From: Gammaproteobacteria bacterium 13_2_20CM_66_19
Lineage (GTDB): Bacteria; Pseudomonadota; Gammaproteobacteria; Steroidobacterales; Steroidobacteraceae
Assembly (NCBI GenBank): GCA_001914695.1
Contig: MNCZ01000103.1
Span: 1-33,001 of the forward strand
Direction: 5' to 3'
Length of the DNA stretch: 33,001 nucleotides
In this document: positions 27,488-33,001 of the stretch, piece after piece
How the letters are laid out: every line of letters begins with the position of its first letter
Numbering within the stretch: position 1 is the first letter of the stretch
Position numbers and translations under genes: made by a program
The notes under the pieces: model-generated
Seen by the model: only the letters and a program-made list of their open reading frames with translations
Databases searched by the model: none
What the model was told of the DNA's origin: nothing

Positions 27488-28842
27488 TGAGCGTGCGGCC
27501 CGTCCCTGACTCGGTTCCACGGCGGCTGCCGCGCGGCACCGCCCGCGCCGTCGCGCTGCTCGCGCTGCTCGCGCTGGCGCCCGGGGCGCCGCGCCCCGCG
27601 AGCGCCGCGCTCGAGATCGAGGTCACCTCCGGGGTGCGCGATCCGGTACCGATCGCGATCGTGCCCTTCGCGCCCTCCGCACCGGCCGACGGCGGCCTGG
27701 ACGTCGCCGCCGTGGTGCAGCACGATCTCGAAGGCAGCGGACGCTTTCGCGCGCTGGCGCGCGCGCGGATGCCGGCCAAGCCGACGCGCGCGGATGAGAT
27801 CGCGGCGGGGAGCTGGAAGGGCGCGGGGAGCGATTACGTGGTGGTCGGGCGCGTGAGCGCGCTCGGGAGCGGCGAGCTTGCGGTCGACTTCGACCTGGTG
27901 AACGCGCTCACCGGTGCGCGGCTCGCCACGCAGCGCTTCGTTGGAGCGCCGAGCGCGCTGCGCAACGCGGCGCACCGGGTGAGCGACGTCGTTTATCAGA
28001 AGATCCTCGGGGTCCGTGGGGCATTCGCGACCCGCATCGCGTACGTTGCGGTCGAGGGCGCCGCGCCCGAGCAGCACTTCCAGCTGATCGTTGCGGATGC
28101 CGACGGGGCGAACCAGCACCTGGTGCTCGAGTCGCGCTTCCCGCTCATGTCGCCCGCGTGGTCGCCGGACGGACAGTATCTCGCCTATGTCTCCTTCGAG
28201 ACCAAGCACTCGGGGGTGTACGTGCAGCGGGTGAAGAGCGGGGAGCGGCGGCAGGTGTCGGCGCGCGCCGGCGTCAACGGCGCCCCCGACTGGTCCCCCG
28301 ATGGGCGCAAGCTCGCGCTGACACTCGGCGGCGGGGGCGGCAATCCCGACATCTACATCCTCGATCTCACCACGCAGGACCTGACGCGCCTCACCGACGA
28401 CCCGGCGATCGACACCGAGCCGGTGTGGGCGCCGGACGGACGCTCGCTCTACTTCACCTCCGACCGCGCCGGCTCGCCGCAGGTCTACCAGATCAACGCG
28501 CAGCCCGGCGCGCACCCGAAGCGCATCACCTTCGGCGGCACCTACAACGCCCGGCCGCGGGTGTCGCCCGATGGCACGCAGCTGGCGATGGTGACGCTCG
28601 ACAACGCCGCCTACCGGATCGCGGTGCAGGATCTCTCGAGTGGAGCCGTGCGGGTGCTGTCCCACGGGCGACTCGACGAATCGCCGAGTTTCGCGCCCAA
28701 TGGGGCTACACTTATCTATTCGGAGCGCGACGGCGAGCGAGGGGTGCTGGCGACGGTGTCGATCGACGGCCTCACGGGGCTGCGCCTCAAGGCCCCGCAG
28801 GGCGAGGTCCGTGAGCCCGCGTGGGGGCCGTTCAGTCCCTGA
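27487..28842 (+). CDS. tolB: TolB periplasmic beta-propeller
   Basis: A 451-residue periplasmic protein that competes with peptidoglycan for Pal and is released by TolA. The signal peptide ends A-S-A before A-L-E-I-E-V (about residue 38). The N-terminal alpha/beta domain includes VVQHDLEGSGRFR and SDYVVVGRV, and the six-bladed propeller shows WSPDG-type repeats: SPAWSPDGQYLAYV, PDWSPDGRKLALT, VWAPDGRSLYFTSDR, RVSPDGTQLAMV and SFAPNGATLIYSER. The ATG is chosen because it overlaps the tolA stop and gives a good signal sequence; a long in-frame extension upstream is only the shadow of tolA. Pal follows after 30 bp. Confidence 0.95.
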   Translation: MSVRPVPDSVPRRLPRGTARAVALLALLALAPGAPRPASAALEIEVTSGVRDPVPIAIVPFAPSAPADGGLDVAAVVQHDLEGSGRFRALARARMPAKPTRADEIAAGSWKGAGSDYVVVGRVSALGSGELAVDFDLVNALTGARLATQRFVGAPSALRNAAHRVSDVVYQKILGVRGAFATRIAYVAVEGAAPEQHFQLIVADADGANQHLVLESRFPLMSPAWSPDGQYLAYVSFETKHSGVYVQRVKSGERRQVSARAGVNGAPDWSPDGRKLALTLGGGGGNPDIYILDLTTQDLTRLTDDPAIDTEPVWAPDGRSLYFTSDRAGSPQVYQINAQPGAHPKRITFGGTYNARPRVSPDGTQLAMVTLDNAAYRIAVQDLSSGAVRVLSHGRLDESPSFAPNGATLIYSERDGERGVLATVSIDGLTGLRLKAPQGEVREPAWGPFSP

Positions 28843-28872
28843 GCGGCCGGCTCGAAGTTTAGGGAGGTTGGA

Positions 28873-29436
28873 ATGGCGGAGAATGCCTCGATGCGACGAG
28901 TGATCATCGTGCTGGTGGCTGCCGCAGCGCTCACGCTCGGCGGCTGCGCCGCAAAGCAGCCCAAGCCGGCGCCGTCCGCACCCGGCGAGACGAGCGAGCC
29001 CGCACAGGGAGCCGGTGCCGGCACGGCCAGCGCCGCCGCGGCCAATCCGGACGATGAAGGGATGGGTCCGCAGGCCGGGCTGCTCGCGACGCGTCTGGTG
29101 TATTTCGACTTCGACAGCGCCGAGATCAAGGGCGCGGGCACGGACGTCGTGGCCGCGCACGCGAAATACCTGGGCGCGCACCCGGCGACCCGCGTGCGTC
29201 TCGAGGGACACACCGACGAGCGCGGCTCGCGCGAATACAACATCGGCCTCGGCGAGCGGCGCGCCCAGTCGGTGCGCCGCGCGCTGCTCCTGCAGGGCGC
29301 CACGGACACACAGATTTCCACCGTGAGCTACGGCGAGGAGCGCCCGGCAGCGCCGGGGCACGACGAGGCGGCCTGGGCGAAGAACAGACGGGTCGAGATC
29401 GTGTACCTGACACAGCCGCTGCCGGCGAAGCCGTGA
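28873..29436 (+). CDS. pal: Pal peptidoglycan-associated lipoprotein
   Basis: A 187-residue outer-membrane lipoprotein that binds diaminopimelate in peptidoglycan and anchors the outer membrane. Lipobox L-G-G-C has Cys25. An Ala/Pro-rich tether (about 26-65) precedes the OmpA-like domain, with YFDFDSAEIKG, L-E-G-H-T-D-E-R-G-S-R-E-Y-N, LGERRAQSVRRAL and NRRVEIVY. The Asp and Arg needed for peptidoglycan binding are present in the TDERG and NRRVE motifs. The start is ATG 28873 after a good GGGAGG. Confidence 0.96.
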   Translation: MAENASMRRVIIVLVAAAALTLGGCAAKQPKPAPSAPGETSEPAQGAGAGTASAAAANPDDEGMGPQAGLLATRLVYFDFDSAEIKGAGTDVVAAHAKYLGAHPATRVRLEGHTDERGSREYNIGLGERRAQSVRRALLLQGATDTQISTVSYGEERPAAPGHDEAAWAKNRRVEIVYLTQPLPAKP

Positions 29437-29468
29437 GTGCCCGACCCGTGAGTGCGAGAGGACCGTCC

Positions 29469-30323
29469 ATGCGCCTGATCGTGCTCGCCGTGCTCGCCGT
29501 GCCGCTCGCGCTGCTCGCAGCGGGGTGCGCGAGCACTCCACCGGAGCCGGACCCGGTGCAGCTGAAACTGAACGATCTCGATGCGCGCATCGCCCGTGTC
29601 GAGGCGAATCAGGTCGAGGCCGCGCAACGCATGGATGAGGTGCAGGCGCGGATGCGGGAGCTACGCGGGCGGATCGAGGAGCTCGAGCACAACAACGAGG
29701 CCCTGGCGAAGCAGCAGCGGGACCTCTACGCGGATCTCGAGAAGCGTCTCGCGGCGGCGAGTGCCGCGCGCTCGGCGGCCCCTGGGGCGGCCGGGGACGG
29801 AGCGGCCACAGCCGGCGCGACGGCGGGCGGGGCGACGGCCGGCAGCGGCGCGGGCGCGGCGCCGGAAGGTGGCGGCACGGCGCCGGCCACGGGCGCGGGA
29901 GGAGCGGGCGCGGCGGCCCCGGGCGCCGCGTCCTCCACCGAGCAGGCGGTGTACGCCCAGGCGTTCGATGCCCTGAAGGCCGGCAGCTACTCGGTCGCGA
30001 TCACGGGGTTCAAGGACTTCCTCGCCAGCTATCCCTCGAGCCCGCTCGCCGAGAACGCGCAGTACTGGCTGGGAGAAGCCTATTACGTGAATCATGATTA
30101 CGAGTCGGCAGCCGGCGCGTTTCGCGCGGTGCTGAAGAAGTGGCCCGACTCGCGCAAGGCTCCCGATGCGTTGCTCAAGCTCGGCTACACGCAATACGCG
30201 CAGAAGCAATATCCCGCGGCGCGCGCCACGCTGACCGAGGTGTTGCGCAAGTACCCGGGGAGCGACTCCGCGAAGCACGCCGCGGAGCGCCTGCGCCGGT
30301 TTTCCGGGGCAGGCTCGCAGTAA
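29469..30323 (+). CDS. cpoB: CpoB/YbgF cell-division coordinator
   Basis: A 284-residue TPR protein that in E. coli couples TolA and peptidoglycan synthase PBP1B during constriction. The start chosen is ATG 29469, with GAGAGGA six bases before it; an upstream GTG overlapping the pal stop (29433) is possible but would lengthen the signal. An N-terminal coiled coil (about 30-90) is followed by an unusually long Ala/Gly-rich linker (about 95-160). Tetratricopeptide repeats follow (YAQAFDALKAGSYSVAITGF, AQYWLGEAYYVNHDYESAAG, KLGYTQYAQKQYPAAR). The signal sequence ends L-L-A-A-G-C, so Cys20 may be lipidated; the E. coli protein is soluble. Confidence 0.92.
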   Translation: MRLIVLAVLAVPLALLAAGCASTPPEPDPVQLKLNDLDARIARVEANQVEAAQRMDEVQARMRELRGRIEELEHNNEALAKQQRDLYADLEKRLAAASAARSAAPGAAGDGAATAGATAGGATAGSGAGAAPEGGGTAPATGAGGAGAAAPGAASSTEQAVYAQAFDALKAGSYSVAITGFKDFLASYPSSPLAENAQYWLGEAYYVNHDYESAAGAFRAVLKKWPDSRKAPDALLKLGYTQYAQKQYPAARATLTEVLRKYPGSDSAKHAAERLRRFSGAGSQ

Positions 30324-30330
30324 GGGCATC

Positions 30331-30987
30331 GTGGCGGCGGAGCGCGTGACGCGCCTCAAGGTCACCGAGATCTTCCACTCCCTGCAGGGCGAGGCGGACA
30401 CCGCGGGGTGGCCCACGGTGTTCGTGCGGCTCACCGGTTGCCCGCTGCGCTGCCAGTACTGCGACACCACGTATGCGTTCCACGGCGGAGAGTGGTGGGA
30501 GCTCGAGGCGATCCTCTCGCGCGTGCGCGGGTTCGGCACGCCGTTCGTGTGCGTGACCGGGGGCGAGCCTCTCGCGCAGAAGGGCTGCGCGGAGCTCCTG
30601 ACGAGGCTCTGCGACGCGGGCTTGCGGGTGTCGCTGGAAACCAGCGGCGCGATGCCGCTCGGAGAGGTCGATGCGCGGGTATCCAAGGTCGTGGACGTCA
30701 AGACTCCGGGCTCCGGAGAGGAGCGCCGCAACCGCTACGAGGAGCTGCCGCGGCTCACGCCGCACGACCTGGTGAAGTTCGTGATCTGCAGCCGCACCGA
30801 CTACGAATGGAGCCGCGCGAAGCTCGGGGAGCTCGCCGTGCCGGCCGGCTGCACCGTCCTCTTCTCGCCGAGTCACGAGCAGCTCGCAGCGCGCGAGCTC
30901 GCCGACTGGATCCTGGAGGACCGGCTGCCGGTGCGGATGCAGATCCAGCTTCATAAGTATCTCTGGGGCGACGTGCCCGGGAAGTAG
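30331..30987 (+). CDS. queE: 7-carboxy-7-deazaguanine synthase (QueE)
   Basis: A 218-residue radical-SAM enzyme that contracts the ring of 6-carboxytetrahydropterin to 7-carboxy-7-deazaguanine in queuosine synthesis. The 4Fe-4S ligands are Cys37, Cys41 and Cys44 in [28 protein letters not shown] precedes them, and V-T-G-G-E-P-L and S-L-E-T-S-G follow, as in the family. The start is GTG 30331 after TAAGGG, only 7 bp after cpoB. QueC, the next enzyme in the pathway, starts one base after the stop. Confidence 0.95.
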   Translation: MAAERVTRLKVTEIFHSLQGEADTAGWPTVFVRLTGCPLRCQYCDTTYAFHGGEWWELEAILSRVRGFGTPFVCVTGGEPLAQKGCAELLTRLCDAGLRVSLETSGAMPLGEVDARVSKVVDVKTPGSGEERRNRYEELPRLTPHDLVKFVICSRTDYEWSRAKLGELAVPAGCTVLFSPSHEQLAARELADWILEDRLPVRMQIQLHKYLWGDVPGK

Positions 30988-30988
30988 C

Positions 30989-31669
30989 GTGGACGGACCC
31001 GCCGCGGTGGTGCTGCTGTCCGGGGGGCTCGACTCGGCCACGGTGCTGGCGATCGCCCGCGAGGAAGGATTCACCTGTTACGCGCTGTCGGTCGACTACG
31101 CCCAGCGCCATGCCGCGGAGCTCGATGCGGCGCGGCGCGTGGCGCACGCCGGCGGCGCGCACGAGCATCGCGTCATGCGCGTCGATTTCGCGGGCATCGG
31201 CGGCTCGGCGCTCACGGAGCCAGGCCTCGCGGTTCCCGAAGCGCCCACCACCGGCATACCGATCACCTACGTGCCGGCGCGCAACACCGTGATGCTGTCA
31301 CTGGCGCTCGCCTGGGCCGAGGTGCTGCGCTCGCGCGATGTGTTCATCGGCGTCAACGTGCTGGACTCGAGCGGCTATCCGGACTGCCGACCGGAGTTTC
31401 TCCAGGCATTCGGGGCGCTGGCGGCGCTCGCCACGAAAGCGGGCGTCGAGGGCAGCCCCTGCCGCCTGCACGCGCCGCTGATCAGCCTCACCAAGGCCGA
31501 GATCATCCGCGAGGGGATGCGTCTCGGCGTCGACTACGGGCAGACCGTGTCGTGCTATCAGGCGGACGGGGAGGGACGCGCCTGCGGCCGGTGCGACGCC
31601 TGCCGGCTACGGCGGATGGGTTTTGCGGCAGCGGGGCTGCCGGACCCGACGCGCTACCAGCAGCGCTAA
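30989..31669 (+). CDS. queC: 7-cyano-7-deazaguanine synthase (QueC)
   Basis: A 226-residue ATP-dependent enzyme that converts the QueE product to preQ0. The PP-loop S-G-G-L-D-S-A-T (11-18) binds [18 protein letters not shown] and G-Y-P-D-C-R are family motifs, and the zinc site is built by Cys189, Cys199, Cys202 and Cys205 (C-Y-Q near 189, then ACGRCDAC). The start is GTG 30989. It is convergent with the aminotransferase gene, with 3 bp between stop codons, so the two transcripts must overlap at their ends. Confidence 0.96.
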   Translation: MDGPAAVVLLSGGLDSATVLAIAREEGFTCYALSVDYAQRHAAELDAARRVAHAGGAHEHRVMRVDFAGIGGSALTEPGLAVPEAPTTGIPITYVPARNTVMLSLALAWAEVLRSRDVFIGVNVLDSSGYPDCRPEFLQAFGALAALATKAGVEGSPCRLHAPLISLTKAEIIREGMRLGVDYGQTVSCYQADGEGRACGRCDACRLRRMGFAAAGLPDPTRYQQR

Positions 31670-31672
31670 GTG

Positions 31673-33001
31673 TCAGGACGGCTCCGCCAGCGCCTCCTGC
31701 AGCGCCACCTGCAGCAGGCCGAGCGCCTCATCGATGTTGGCGCGACTCACCATGAGGGGCGGAATGATGCGCAGCGTGCTCACCCCGCACGACAGCAGTA
31801 GCAGGCCGTTGTGGAAGGCGCGCGTCAGGAGCCTCTGACAAAGCGCGGTGGCGGGCTTGCGGCTCGCGCGGTCGGCGATCAGCTCCACGCCGATCATGAG
31901 GCCCTTGCCGCGCACCTCTCCGATGCACTCGAACTGCGACTGCAGCGCACGCAGGCGGCCGATGCAGTAGTTGCCGACCTCGGCGGCATTGGCGGCATAC
32001 TCTTTCTGAACCAGATCGAGCGTGGCGAGCGCCGCCGCGCAGCAGATCGGGTTGCCGCCGAAGGTGTTGCCGTGGGCGCCGCGACGCCATTTCTCCATGT
32101 GGCCCTTGCGCGCGATCACGAGTCCGATGGGCAGCCCCGAGCCAAGGCCCTTGGCGAGCGTCATGATGTCGGGTGATACGCCCCAATGCTCGCAGGCGAA
32201 CATCCTGCCGGTGCGTCCGACGCCGCTCTGCACCTCATCGAACACCAGCAGGATCCCGTAGCGATCGCAGAGCGCGCGCAGGCCCTGAAGGAAACCGTCG
32301 GGGGGCACGAGGTACCCACCCTCGCCCTGGATCGGCTCGACCACGATCGCGGCCACTTCGGTCGCGGGCACGTTGCTCTGGAACAGGACGTTCTCGATAT
32401 AGTCGAGCGTCGCGCGCCCCTGATCGGGGCCGGCAAAGAGCGGCCGATACGCGTTCGGGTAGGGCACGTGCGTGACGCCCGGCATCGCGGGAAAGAAGCC
32501 GGCCTGCTGCGTGTACTTGCTCGCGGTGAAAGCCAGCGATCCCATCGAGCGGCCGTGAAAGCCCCCGAGGAATGCGATGAAGCGCGGTCGGCCGGTCACG
32601 TAGCGCGCGAGCTTGAGCGCTCCCTCGACCGATTCGGTGCCGCTCTGGCACATGAATACCTGCACCGGCTCGCGCATCGGGTCGAGCTCGTTGATGCGCT
32701 CGGCGAGACGCGTCATGCGCTCGTGCCAGTAGTCGCTCGAGATGTGCAGAAAGTCGTCGGCGGCGCTCTTGATCGCCTGGGCGACCGCCGGGTGCGCATG
32801 CCCGGTGCTGCACACGGCAATGCCGGCGGCGAAGTCCAGGAAGCGATTGCCATCGACGTCCCAGACCTCGACGCCGCGCCCGCGCGCCATCACGAAGGGG
32901 TAGTCGCGCGGATAGGAGGGCGAGCTCACGACGCGATCGCGCGCCAACAGGGCGCGGGCGTTGGGTCCCGGGAGCTCGGTGCGGATGTGGGGCGGACGCA
33001 T
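31673..33001 (-). CDS. Class III PLP aminotransferase (GABA/ornithine-type family)
   Basis: A 442-residue fold-type I aminotransferase whose ATG is the last three bases of the window, so its upstream region is not visible. Class III features are ELPGPNAR at the N-terminus, DVDGNRFLDFAAGIAVCSTG, SGTESVEGALKLAR (120-133), FHGRSMGSLAFTASK, EPIQGEGGYLVPP, F-D-E-V-Q-S-G-V-G-R-T-G (Asp255 contacts the pyridine ring) and the PLP-binding Lys284 in L-A-K-G-L-G-S-G-L. The ELPGPNAR opening and the family pattern suit the group annotated as acetylornithine-family/4-aminobutyrate aminotransferases, which in archaea includes ornithine aminotransferases and amino-acid racemases. The exact substrate cannot be read from sequence, so no gene symbol is given. 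Confidence 0.88.
   Translation of the reverse strand: MRPPHIRTELPGPNARALLARDRVVSSPSYPRDYPFVMARGRGVEVWDVDGNRFLDFAAGIAVCSTGHAHPAVAQAIKSAADDFLHISSDYWHERMTRLAERINELDPMREPVQVFMCQSGTESVEGALKLARYVTGRPRFIAFLGGFHGRSMGSLAFTASKYTQQAGFFPAMPGVTHVPYPNAYRPLFAGPDQGRATLDYIENVLFQSNVPATEVAAIVVEPIQGEGGYLVPPDGFLQGLRALCDRYGILLVFDEVQSGVGRTGRMFACEHWGVSPDIMTLAKGLGSGLPIGLVIARKGHMEKWRRGAHGNTFGGNPICCAAALATLDLVQKEYAANAAEVGNYCIGRLRALQSQFECIGEVRGKGLMIGVELIADRASRKPATALCQRLLTRAFHNGLLLLSCGVSTLRIIPPLMVSRANIDEALGLLQVALQEALAEPS

Overview
The window is GC-rich chromosomal DNA from a gammaproteobacterium. The gene string yebC-ruvC-ruvA-ruvB-ybgC-tolQRAB-pal-cpoB-queE-queC is the arrangement known from Pseudomonas and Xanthomonas-type genomes. 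A RelA-type (p)ppGpp synthetase and a sucA-odhB-lpd cluster fit the same class. A lineage near Xanthomonadales, Nevskiales or Steroidobacterales is a guess from gene order and composition; no rRNA or other marker is present.

Left arm, 1-13.7 kb, accessory in character. The minus strand carries the start of an Ig-like lipoprotein whose frame is broken by a 32-bp tandem duplication at the window edge. After about 600 bp with no gene come the 3' remnant of a PhaB/FabG-type reductase, then copC-copD for copper handling. A secreted Asp-box beta-propeller protein lies convergent to copD. Next is a divergent acetate kinase/phosphoketolase pair, which together turn sugar phosphates into acetate and ATP. 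A membrane CHASE4-like/HAMP/GGDEF/EAL protein follows, with a perfect CRP-type palindrome about 97 bp upstream of its start. After it come a possible receiver-domain relic, a translationally coupled DHA2 transporter and DUF1348 protein on the minus strand, and a small DUF5658 membrane protein.

Central block, 13.7-22.2 kb. It encodes the 2-oxoglutarate dehydrogenase complex (sucA, odhB, lpd) with a ParB-like (ParBc_2) gene inserted between E2 and E3. This insertion is the least expected gene in the window. A RelA with a degenerate hydrolase half converges on lpd.

Right block, 22.2-33 kb. It is a dense plus-strand run with many 1-8 nt overlaps. It holds a yebC that lacks about 50 N-terminal-domain residues, the RuvABC Holliday-junction resolvasome, YbgC, the complete Tol-Pal envelope system with CpoB, and two queuosine/7-deazaguanine enzymes (QueE, QueC). 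A class III aminotransferase converges on queC with a 3-bp gap, and its start codon is the last three bases of the window.

I see no CRISPR array, rRNA, tRNA, insertion sequence or prophage gene. The best leads for something undescribed are the ParB-like gene inside the 2-oxoglutarate dehydrogenase cluster, the shortened YebC, and the CRP-type site before the c-di-GMP gene.
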